The notes under the pieces: generated by a model
Seen by the model: only the letters and a program-made list of their open reading frames with translations
The model's database searches: none
What the model was told of the DNA's origin: nothing
In this document: positions 24,733 to 31,743 of the stretch, in pieces
Position numbering within the stretch: position 1 is the stretch's first letter
Layout: each line of letters opens with the position of its first letter
Translations under genes and position numbers: made by a program
From: Kiritimatiellia bacterium
GTDB taxonomy: Bacteria > Verrucomicrobiota > Kiritimatiellia > RFP12 > UBA3636
Length of the DNA: 32,682 nt
Reading direction: 5' to 3'
Assembly (NCBI GenBank): GCA_017648065.1
Contig: JAGCJJ010000039.1
Location: forward strand, 74,126-106,807

Positions 24733-24932
24733 TGAACTAACTCCTTTGCCAAATAGTCATCAAAAAACTGCATTAGTGACTCCATACCCATACCATGCAG
24801 ATCATCATAATCTGTTTTCAACAATTCTAAAAGACCACTTTTAGTAAATAGAGCATAAACTTCTACACTGGATTTCTGAATATGCTTACTATAAAATTCT
24901 ATGCAAAATGCTTGGAATGATAACTCACTCAT
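24729..24932 (-). CDS. DUF3791-like small protein, first gene of the cassette
   Basis: The protein has 67 residues, mostly helical: FQAFCIEFYSKHIQKSSVEV followed by YALFTKSGLLELLKTDYDDL and HGMGMESLMQFFDDYL. The CIExYxxxxxxSxxxVYxLFxxSGLL and YDDLHxMGxE pattern fits DUF3791, a family often found next to DUF3990. AGGAAG precedes the ATG by 7 nt. Its stop shares ATGA with the DUF3990 start. It is the likely leading gene of the operon, the position commonly held by antitoxins, though no DNA-binding domain is visible. Confidence 0.75.
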   Translation of the reverse strand: MSELSFQAFCIEFYSKHIQKSSVEVYALFTKSGLLELLKTDYDDLHGMGMESLMQFFDDYLAKELVQ

Positions 24933-25229
24933 TGTTTTTCTTCCTAATTCTACCTATTTGACACATTAGGATAAATCAAATAAATCCGAAAGCAATTCTC
25001 AGAAACAATACAAATATAAAGTAACTAATATAATACTTATCGAAAATCACTGCTAATAATATACAAAAAATTCCTTAAATGTGCAAAGAAAATAAAAATA
25101 TGAAAATGATTTAGATTCAAACAAGCATTATACACACGCTTATACTTCAGTTTGGAAAGACAAGAGGATTTAACGACCACATAAATCTAGTAAATAGATA
25201 AGGTAATAGATAGTTAATAAATAATAGTG
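24933..25229. other. AT-rich gene-free region upstream of the cassette
   Basis: No gene is seen. A possible -35 (TTGATT on the minus strand near 24980) has no well-spaced -10. The right part, from about 25190, turns into heptad-like AATAGAT/AATAGTG repeats leading into the 66-bp repeat, with a 14-nt exact piece of that repeat at 25193-25206. The region is more AT-rich than the neighbouring coding DNA. Confidence 0.45.
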
Positions 25230-25295
25230 AATAGTGAATAGATAAGGTAAAATATCTTATCGTCTAATTATATAACTGTCTGTTCAACGTCTAAT
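25230..25295. repeat. 66-bp direct repeat, right copy
   Basis: Second copy of the element at 23901-23966, in the same orientation, 2 differences (25270 and 25278). The hairpin GATAAG...CTTATC is preserved. It is preceded by two extra AATAGTG-type heptads (25222-25236). Confidence 0.85.
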
Positions 25296-25415
25296 CGTCT
25301 ATTAGTCTAAAGTTCCTACCGTCTCTAGTTTCATGTCCTATGCGTGTCTATGTAGGCGGAGGTTACTGATTAATTCTATCAAAAACTTAGGATTTCTAGA
25401 CAACACACTTACTGC

Positions 25416-25452
25416 ACATGTAATTTTATTATCTTATCATAAAATTACATGT
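25416..25452. repeat. Perfect 14-bp inverted repeat upstream of the ROK-like gene
   Basis: ACATGTAATTTTAT and ATAAAATTACATGT are exact complements around a 9-nt loop, followed by TTTCTATT. It ends 38 nt before an extended -10 element, so it could be an operator for the ROK-like gene or a weak terminator. Confidence 0.6.
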
Positions 25453-25489
25453 TTTCTATTCATTAAAACTATCTTTTATTTTAGTGGTA

Positions 25490-25498
25490 TGTTACAAT
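25490..25498 (+). promoter_or_regulatory. Extended -10 promoter element for the ROK-like gene
   Basis: TG-T-TACAAT matches an extended -10 element. There is no convincing -35. It lies 80 nt before the ATG at 25579. Confidence 0.4.
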
Positions 25499-25578
25499 AG
25501 TTTTACTTTCTTATAACATCTTCAAAGATATTATTTCAAATTTAATAAGTTGCAAGTATTTGAAAGAGAAAAAGAATT

Positions 25579-26415
25579 ATGCGTAATACGTATTTATTGA
25601 TAGACTGTGGCGGTTCTGGGGTAAAGATAAATGTACAGGGCAATTTATGCTCGTTTAAGCCAAGCTCTTTGGAGGAGTTTTATAAGTGTATTGAGGATAT
25701 GGTTAGCGACAATAATTCTTCAACTGAGGCGCATATTGCAGGAATTGCCGTCTCTGTTTGCGGAGAGTATGATTATATTAACGAAGAGGTTACAATCTGT
25801 CCCGCCTACCCTTTTTTAGTGGGACGGCTTAAGGATAATCTTATTAAAAGGTTTAAGTGTAGCAATGTTCATATTGTTAATGACGGAGATGCTCATGTAC
25901 TTGCATTAAAAACAATTTATGCTCAGGAAGGAAAGAGCTGTGCGAGTGCGATTAACCTGTCGCTCGGAACAGCAGTTGGTTTTGGAATTCTTGATTGGAA
26001 TGGTAATTTACTCCATACATGCCGAGGGTGTAATTGGGAACTTGACAACTGGAAATGCGACACTACGGCAACGCATAAGGAATTGTGTTGGGCTTTGGGT
26101 TCAAATGGATTACGGATGCTTGAGGAAGAATATGGAGATAATCAAGCTTATATTTATTTTGGACAGCGATTGTGTCATTTTTTAGGCAGAGAGTTGGCAA
26201 ATGTTTTTCATCCAAAAACAATTGGAATTTCAGGAGGAATTGTTGCCTCCCATTCTCACGAGATTGAGGCAGGAATCAACCGAGAATGTGAACTTCAAGG
26301 TTATCGCGAACCTGGTGGTTCATTACAAGGAGTTGATATTCGTTTGTTTACAGAGCGTCATTCTGTTATGAAAGGGTTAGCCAATCTTATAAACATTGAT
26401 ATTCTAAATATTTAA
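25579..26415 (+). CDS. ROK-like sugar kinase, divergent
   Basis: The protein has 278 residues with an actin/hexokinase-type fold. It opens LLIDCGGSGVKI (phosphate-1 motif DxGGSxxK), then IAGIAVSVCGEYDYINEEVT, VHIVNDGDAHVLA with the likely catalytic Asp, and LSLGTAVGFGILDWNGNLL (phosphate-2). A sugar phosphorylation role is therefore likely. The usual ROK zinc motif is not recognisable, the region around CRGCNWELDNWKC is unlike glucokinase, and the protein is shorter than the 300-320 typical of the family, so the substrate is open. G-ended codons are more common than in neighbouring genes, suggesting recent acquisition. A strong terminator follows. Confidence 0.7.
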   Translation: MRNTYLLIDCGGSGVKINVQGNLCSFKPSSLEEFYKCIEDMVSDNNSSTEAHIAGIAVSVCGEYDYINEEVTICPAYPFLVGRLKDNLIKRFKCSNVHIVNDGDAHVLALKTIYAQEGKSCASAINLSLGTAVGFGILDWNGNLLHTCRGCNWELDNWKCDTTATHKELCWALGSNGLRMLEEEYGDNQAYIYFGQRLCHFLGRELANVFHPKTIGISGGIVASHSHEIEAGINRECELQGYREPGGSLQGVDIRLFTERHSVMKGLANLINIDILNI

Positions 26416-26450
26416 ATTGCAACTATACAAAACTATTTATCATTAATTAC

Positions 26451-26490
26451 CAATAGCTTAAATAATAAAAGTTAAGCTATTGTTTTTTTT
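26451..26490 (+). terminator. Rho-independent terminator of the ROK-like gene
   Basis: CAATAGCTTAA and TTAAGCTATTG form a perfect 11-bp stem around a 10-nt loop, followed by eight T at 26483-26490. It overlaps the last codons of the convergent membrane-protein gene, whose stop is at 26477-26479. Confidence 0.85.
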
Positions 26491-27115
26491 CTTTATTTGT
26501 AAAAAATAAATGAACAGCAGAAAATAGAAGAACGACATATGCAACTACTTCCATACCCTCTTCTACTAAATTTTTTATTGGTCTATAAAGTATATTTACA
26601 TCATACATTGTAGCTAAATCACTACACATTATTTTCCAAATTCCTTTATACCCAAAAAATCTGGAAACAACAAGTAAAAGAACCAAACCTAAAGCTAATA
26701 AAGCAAAATTTGTTGTCTTGCTATATTCAACAAATTCTTCAACAATCTCATATCGTTTTCTTATGTAATATAAAAAAGTAAAACATAAAATCACAAAAAC
26801 AATATAAAACCATGAACCATGAAAAAAAACATTATCAAAAAAAGCATCTAATTCTCTTACAAAAAATAGAGAAAAAAGAATGGCAACAAGTGAATTGCAT
26901 AATCTAAATTCATTCTTTAGCAATGAATGTAAAAGATACAACGAGCCACAGCCTAAAATCAAAAAAATCTGTAATTTCTCCGTTATACCACCTTCTAGAA
27001 CATTATGGTACAATACAGTATCGATATAAACAATACCGAGTGCAATAGTGGAAAATAAAGCAAAAGATAAAATATAAAGAAGAACCTTTGATATGTATGT
27101 TAAATTTCTATTCAT
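26477..27115 (-). CDS. Hypothetical multi-pass membrane protein
   Basis: The protein has 212 residues with about six hydrophobic spans (roughly 10-30, 47-63, 73-90, 100-115, 135-152 and 188-206). Polar points between spans include VRELDAFFDNVFFHGSW, with conserved-looking acidic and His residues, and a cluster of basic residues in YYIRKRYEIVEEF. No family was recognised. It is strongly AT-rich and runs against the ROK-like gene, sharing the terminator hairpin with it. A TATAAT-like sequence lies at 27165-27160 on its strand, 45 nt before the ATG. It could be part of the accessory segment that starts near 23.9 kb. Confidence 0.7.
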   Translation of the reverse strand: MNRNLTYISKVLLYILSFALFSTIALGIVYIDTVLYHNVLEGGITEKLQIFLILGCGSLYLLHSLLKNEFRLCNSLVAILFSLFFVRELDAFFDNVFFHGSWFYIVFVILCFTFLYYIRKRYEIVEEFVEYSKTTNFALLALGLVLLLVVSRFFGYKGIWKIMCSDLATMYDVNILYRPIKNLVEEGMEVVAYVVLLFSAVHLFFTNKEKKQ

Positions 27116-27193
27116 TTCTTAAAACAAAATTTTATAAGAATGGAAAATTCTATAAAAAAATTATAAAAAAAATATTTCTGAATAAAAGCATAG

Positions 27194-27232
27194 AAAAAAG
27201 CTGTTGTATATTTGATTAGCATATACAACAGC
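27194..27232 (-). terminator. Strong terminator downstream of parB
   Basis: On the minus strand GCTGTTGTATAT and ATATACAACAGC form a perfect 12-bp stem around a 9-nt loop, followed by a run of six T (27199-27194). It begins 7 nt past the parB stop. Confidence 0.88.
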
Positions 27233-27238
27233 ATTTTA

Positions 27239-28348
27239 TTAAAATTCGTTTACATCTAAACCAAATATGTCTAATAAGCGAGACAATTCCTCGTTATCGT
27301 AAAAATCTATTTCGATACGGCCCTTACCACGCTTACCATTAGAATATTTTACTGAAGGCGATAATCTTACACTTGTTCCCAGATGCTGATGAAGCTTTGT
27401 AACAAGCATAGATAGATAATCTTCTGGAATGTCTGAAGTTGGCGGAATATGAGTAACAGGTTGTTGCTTTAAGCGAGAAACTTTCTTCTCAAGTAAGCGA
27501 ACTGTCCAACCTTCTGTAATACAGCCAGAAGCAAGGCGTAGCATCTCATCTTTATCTTTAACACCAAGAAGCACCTTAGCATGACCTGTAGAGAGAAGCC
27601 CAGCACCAAGATTTTGCTTAATTTCGTCAGGCAACTCAAGTAAACGCATTGCATTAGCAACTGTTGCACGAGGCTTACCTACGCGCTCAGAAATATCATC
27701 CTGAGTCATATCAAAGCTTTCAGCTAACAATCGATAGCCCTCAGCCTCTTCAATTATGTTTAATTCTTCGCGCTGAAGATTTTCAACCAGAGCCAACTCT
27801 GCTGCATTACGATCTTCAACATCAAGAAGTATAACCTGAACTTCTGTTAAACCTGCTACTCCAGATGCACGTAAACGACGCTCACCACCAATCAATTCAT
27901 ACTCATCGCCTTGTTTACGACAAACAAGTGGTTGGATAATACCATGCTTCTTAATTGATTCTGCAAGCTCTGCCAATGCCTCATCGTCAAATACATGACG
28001 AGGCTGCCATGGAGATGGTTTGACTTTTTGAATTGGCACAGTAATGACATTCTTTCCATTTGCCTCAGCAATTGCTTCTGCAGATGGTGCAACAGGCATT
28101 GCTACTGATGATTCTACAGAAATTGGAGTAGAAATAGCACCAACAGCTTTTGTTGTATCACGAGAAATCAATGAGTCCAATCCTCGACCCAAACCACCTC
28201 CTGTAGAATGAGTATGAGTATGAGTATGACCAACAGCAGCAGAAATATCTGCTGGCTTCTTTAGCTGAACAGGCTGCCCTGCCTTGGCCACATTAACTGC
28301 AACCTTAGGGGCTTTCTTTGCTTTTTTCTTTACCACTGGCTTACTCAT
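27239..28348 (-). CDS. parB: Chromosome-partitioning protein ParB
   Basis: The protein has 369 residues. A Lys/Ala-rich tail (1-35) leads to a His-Thr run (HTHTHTH, 41-47), then the ParA-stimulating motif GLGRGLDSLIS (about 52-62). The ParB/Noc CTPase domain shows IQKVKPSPWQPRHVFDD, GIIQPLVCR, the GERRLRASG motif and ENLQREELNIIEEA. The helix-turn-helix region is TQDDISERVGKPRATVANAM, then a C-terminal dimer domain. It binds parS and clamps DNA for segregation. No parA is adjacent in this window, although the ParA-contact motif is intact. A GGAGA Shine-Dalgarno is present, 22 nt after pyrF, so pyrF-parB form an operon closed by the terminator at 27194-27232. Confidence 0.95.
   Translation of the reverse strand: MSKPVVKKKAKKAPKVAVNVAKAGQPVQLKKPADISAAVGHTHTHTHSTGGGLGRGLDSLISRDTTKAVGAISTPISVESSVAMPVAPSAEAIAEANGKNVITVPIQKVKPSPWQPRHVFDDEALAELAESIKKHGIIQPLVCRKQGDEYELIGGERRLRASGVAGLTEVQVILLDVEDRNAAELALVENLQREELNIIEEAEGYRLLAESFDMTQDDISERVGKPRATVANAMRLLELPDEIKQNLGAGLLSTGHAKVLLGVKDKDEMLRLASGCITEGWTVRLLEKKVSRLKQQPVTHIPPTSDIPEDYLSMLVTKLHQHLGTSVRLSPSVKYSNGKRGKGRIEIDFYDNEELSRLLDIFGLDVNEF
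28208..28231 (-). repeat. Hexanucleotide tandem repeat inside parB
   Basis: Three exact copies of ATGAGT (plus strand) and a partial fourth encode the HTHTHTH run of ParB. As the unit is six bases, copy-number change would add or remove His-Thr pairs without a frameshift. Confidence 0.8.
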
Positions 28349-28370
28349 ACAAATTCTCCAATCCTATAAA

Positions 28371-29078
28371 TTAAAGTGATGCTAATGCTGCATTAACTTC
28401 TTCATTGATAGCCATTGCTGCAGCATATTTATCTACTGCTTCCATAATTGGACGACCAACAACCAAATATGAAGAGCCATCTAATATTGCTTGGCCTGGT
28501 GTTGCTACACGCTTCTGATCTCCAACATCACCACCAGCAGGGCGAACACCTGGTGTTACCAATACAGGTGCTGGACCTAATACTGAACGTAGTACCTTAA
28601 CCTCTTTTGGAGAGCAAACCAAGCCACCAGCGCCATTTGCAACTGCAAGCTTACCTAAAGCCTCTACTTGGTCGCTTACTACGCGTGTGACACCAATATC
28701 AGTCATATCTGACTGATCTAAGCTAGTTAATACAGTTACTGCCAAAATTGTTGTATTGCTATTTGCTTCTTTAATAGCCTTTGCAGCACCTTGAATCATT
28801 GCTGATGCACCAGTTGAATGAATTGTAAGCATATCAACATCATACTTAAGGCATGAAGAAACTGCACGCTCTACTGTACGAGGAATATCATGTAGCTTAA
28901 GATCAAGAAAGATTTTCTTACCCTCTTCTTTAAGCATCTTTAATACTGCAGGACCATCGGCAATAAATAGCTCCAATCCAACCTTATAATAATCTACACC
29001 TGCGCCAATTGACTTTACTGCCTCATAGGCTTCCTTTGCACCAGGCACATCCAAAGCTGTTATAATTCTCTTTTCCAT
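28371..29078 (-). CDS. pyrF: Orotidine 5'-phosphate decarboxylase
   Basis: This 235-residue protein decarboxylates OMP to UMP in pyrimidine synthesis. Landmarks are the opening KRIITALDVPG, the catalytic DLKLHDIPRTV, TIHSTG, and the C-terminal VTPGVRP and YLVVGRPI phosphate-binding segments. The frame is open to 29120, but ATG 29078 fits better: AAGGA lies 9 nt before it and family proteins start just before the LDVP strand. It precedes parB by 22 nt. A good promoter lies 43-71 nt upstream of this start, and the longer form would begin almost at the transcription start. Confidence 0.95.
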   Translation of the reverse strand: MEKRIITALDVPGAKEAYEAVKSIGAGVDYYKVGLELFIADGPAVLKMLKEEGKKIFLDLKLHDIPRTVERAVSSCLKYDVDMLTIHSTGASAMIQGAAKAIKEANSNTTILAVTVLTSLDQSDMTDIGVTRVVSDQVEALGKLAVANGAGGLVCSPKEVKVLRSVLGPAPVLVTPGVRPAGGDVGDQKRVATPGQAILDGSSYLVVGRPIMEAVDKYAAAMAINEEVNAALASL

Positions 29079-29120
29079 TTTGTATATCCTTAAACTTTTA
29101 TTAGATAAACTTTTAACCAT

Positions 29121-29149
29121 ATATTACAATAAAAGACACTGAAAAGCAA
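29121..29149 (-). promoter_or_regulatory. Predicted promoter of pyrF-parB
   Basis: On the minus strand TTGCTT (29149-29144), a 17-nt spacer and TAATAT (29126-29121). The implied transcription start supports pyrF beginning at 29078. Confidence 0.5.
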
Positions 29150-29241
29150 CAGATTTCAAAGTTCGTTTATTTTGTTACTCCTATTAAGCAATTAATAGCG
29201 CAATTAGAGGCTAAAAATCAGACTGAACAAGCATTTTTTTA

Positions 29242-31686
29242 CTAATCAAATACAAATGCTAATGGCTTTGTAAATTTGAAGCATTCGCCAGTATGTACCA
29301 TTGCCCCTGTTTCATCATCAAAATCATACACCACAAACTCATCGCTCATCTTGTGTCCGACAACAATCTTACTACCATCAGGATAGAAAGAAAAATCGCG
29401 TGGATATTCTCCTCCAAGCATATTGATTACAACTCGCTCTAATGAGCCATCAGGATTTATCTTAAATACAGCGATGCTATTATGACCTCGATTTGATGCA
29501 AGTAACCATTTTTGGTTAGGAGAGATTTTTATTGCAGCACATTTTGAGAATTCATTAAAATCCTCTGGCAATGTTTGATATATTGCAATCTCTTCAAATT
29601 TATTATCACTGACACGATAAGCTATAACAGTATTGTTCAACTCATTAATTAAATACGCATTGTTTCTCTTAAAGATTAAATGGCGTGGACCTGCACCTGG
29701 AGCGACCTCAATATGACTAACCTTCTTAAAATCAGATGCATTACCAGTCAGAGGATAAAGGACAACTTGATCTATTCCTAAATCACAAACACACATATAT
29801 CTTTCTGTAGGAGTAGAAATTGCGCAATGGCAATGAGCTGACTCTTGGCGCTCTTTGTTTATTCCACAGCCTTGGTGTTGTGTAGAAGCAACTGGTTCTA
29901 ACAATCCATTTGGCAAAACCTTCATATAACCACATGTTCCATTTCGATACTCAGCCCATAACAAATAATTTTGATATGAACTTAATGAAATGTGGCATGG
30001 TACTGTCTTTGCTAAAGCATATTGTGCTACACGTGTAAGCTTACCACCATCTGTTGAATACACCGAGACACCACCAGGCATATCACATCCTTCAACATTA
30101 ACCTTCTCTGCTACATATAGATAGCGGCCAGAAGCACTCAATGCTAAATAAATTGGATCTATAGCATTATCGACAATAAAGCGCTCCACAAGCTTCTTAT
30201 TCTCTCCATCTATAGAATACCGACGCAATCCCTTACCTTGATCTCCACTATTTGATCCTACATATAAAGATCTATTCATTCTCATTCTTCCTTTCACAAA
30301 ATTTCTTTTTGCATATAATATTGCACTATCTAAATCATTAAATTTCCCATCTATTTGAGCTGCATAAAGCTTATCTAAAATAGATCCAAAAACCTCTCCT
30401 GATATTGCTTTAGGACTTACACCAAGCTCTATCAGATGTCTTCCTTGAATAATTGGTTTTGGTGGATGTTTATAAATACCGAGGTCTTGGCATTTTTTTA
30501 TAAATCCATCAATAATATCTTTCTTTGGAATCTCTGGAGAAGAAGCATATGCATCGCAAGCTACAACTGCTGTAAGCAAATCCATACGCAACACATCAAC
30601 AGAAAGTTTTCTAAATGCTTTATCGGTAGAATTAGCATTCATTAACATTATTGGACGCATATGTGCATTTACTAACCGAATTACACTATCTGTAAAGTTA
30701 TTCAAATTCCAAAGTCGTGAGATAAAACTCTGCACCTCAACATCAGCAGCATTTTCGTGATTGTAGCTGGTAATACGACCATCCTCTGTAAAGCATGTTG
30801 TAAATGGTTTTCCAAAATCATGACAAAGAACAGCTACTGAAACAACTAAATCATCATAGCGATTCCCTGTGCGCCATTGAGGAAGATTATCAAGAGCAAG
30901 AAGCGTATGATTCCAGACATCTCCCTCTGGATGCCATCTTGCATCTTGTTTGCACCCTATTAATGGCATAAGTTCTGGATAATATTTTATCCACCCACAA
31001 TCTCTTAAGAAATTCATGCCTCTGGAAATGACCTTGCCTTTAAGAAGAAGTTTTTCCCATTCTCCAGCAAGACGCTCTCTAGGAAGGCCCTCTGGTTCTA
31101 TTTGTTTACATAAAGCAACAGTTTCTGGAGCTACTTCAAAATCATATCGAGCAGCGAATTGCATTGCTCGTAGTACACGTAAAGGATCCTCAACAAAATG
31201 TTCGCTAACATGGCGCAGCACACCATTTTGTAAATCCTCTACTCCACCCCAGCAATCAATTAATTCGCATTTAAGTGGATCATACATCAAAGCATTGATA
31301 GTAAAGTCTCGTCGAGAAGTTGCTTCCTGAAAAGAAAGATTTGGAGCTGTTTGAATATCAAAGCCTTTATGACCTTCTCCAAGTTTTGTTTCCCTACGAG
31401 GAAGAGCTACATCAATATCAAATCCATGTATCTTAAAAACGCCAAAGCTTTCTCCTACCAAATCTACACGATAATTAGACTCAAGGAGTTTTTGTAACCT
31501 AATAGCATCTAAACCATAGACTTCTATATCAACATCTTTTGAAGGCACTCCTAATAAAGCATCACGGACACAGCCGCCAACACAAAAAGCACGACCACCT
31601 GCTGTTGCAACAAGTTTTGCAACATTAAGTGTCTCTGTTTCGTGAATTATTATAGAGCGCTTTTCTATCATATAAAATTTATTCAT
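29242..31686 (-). CDS. tRNA nucleotidyltransferase/poly(A) polymerase fused to a lactonase-type beta-propeller
   Basis: The protein has 814 residues in one open frame. Residues 1-465 are a class II nucleotidyltransferase: VGGCVRDALLG (36-46), DVDIEV with D51 and D53, RRDFTINALMYDP, EDPLRVLRAMQFAARY, and an HD phosphohydrolase domain with CHDFGKP near 287-293. This should repair or add tRNA 3' CCA, though A-addition is not excluded. Residues 470-814 form a seven-bladed lactonase propeller of the 6-phosphogluconolactonase type (LYVGS, CHCAISTPTERY, PGAGPRHLIF, SPNQKWLLASNRGHNSIAVF, YPRDFSFYPDG). The two halves are each close to full family length. The join, at VKGRMRMNRSLYVGS, holds an internal Shine-Dalgarno and start. 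ATG 31671 is an alternative N terminus. Confidence 0.85.
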   Translation of the reverse strand: MNKFYMIEKRSIIIHETETLNVAKLVATAGGRAFCVGGCVRDALLGVPSKDVDIEVYGLDAIRLQKLLESNYRVDLVGESFGVFKIHGFDIDVALPRRETKLGEGHKGFDIQTAPNLSFQEATSRRDFTINALMYDPLKCELIDCWGGVEDLQNGVLRHVSEHFVEDPLRVLRAMQFAARYDFEVAPETVALCKQIEPEGLPRERLAGEWEKLLLKGKVISRGMNFLRDCGWIKYYPELMPLIGCKQDARWHPEGDVWNHTLLALDNLPQWRTGNRYDDLVVSVAVLCHDFGKPFTTCFTEDGRITSYNHENAADVEVQSFISRLWNLNNFTDSVIRLVNAHMRPIMLMNANSTDKAFRKLSVDVLRMDLLTAVVACDAYASSPEIPKKDIIDGFIKKCQDLGIYKHPPKPIIQGRHLIELGVSPKAISGEVFGSILDKLYAAQIDGKFNDLDSAILYAKRNFVKGRMRMNRSLYVGSNSGDQGKGLRRYSIDGENKKLVERFIVDNAIDPIYLALSASGRYLYVAEKVNVEGCDMPGGVSVYSTDGGKLTRVAQYALAKTVPCHISLSSYQNYLLWAEYRNGTCGYMKVLPNGLLEPVASTQHQGCGINKERQESAHCHCAISTPTERYMCVCDLGIDQVVLYPLTGNASDFKKVSHIEVAPGAGPRHLIFKRNNAYLINELNNTVIAYRVSDNKFEEIAIYQTLPEDFNEFSKCAAIKISPNQKWLLASNRGHNSIAVFKINPDGSLERVVINMLGGEYPRDFSFYPDGSKIVVGHKMSDEFVVYDFDDETGAMVHTGECFKFTKPLAFVFD
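30279..30294 (-). promoter_or_regulatory. Internal ribosome-binding site at the fusion junction
   Basis: On the minus strand AAAGGA (30294-30289) lies 9 nt before an in-frame ATG at 30279 (M470, MNRSLYVGS), which is where a free lactonase would start. A second ATG at 30285 is too close. The lactonase half could be made separately. Confidence 0.5.
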
Positions 31687-31743
31687 TATGCTGTTAACAA
31701 TTACTTTAAGAGGAGCAAATAATTATACTAAACCACAAAAATA

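Larger units (their letters stand above)
25296..25578. other. Gene-free stretch upstream of the ROK-like gene
   Basis: No gene is seen. It holds the 14-bp inverted repeat (25416-25452) and an extended -10 element (25490-25498), both listed separately. With 24933-25229 and the repeat, this makes 646 bp without a gene. Confidence 0.5.

Noticed and set aside
23901..25295. CRISPR array
   Set aside because: There are only two full copies, 1.3 kb apart, with coding sequence between them; no regular spacers and no cas genes.
23888..25578. Integrative element with attL/attR
   Set aside because: The direct repeats fit, but there is no integrase, recombinase or tRNA gene in the window, so only recombination between repeats is proposed.
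27239..28348. parS sites near parB
   Set aside because: I looked for the TGTTTCACGTGAAACA pattern around parB and found no convincing match.
29242..31686. Frameshift or lost stop as an assembly artefact in the CCA enzyme-lactonase gene
   Set aside because: No internal evidence of error: both halves are in the same frame with intact motifs. It stays open until reads are checked.
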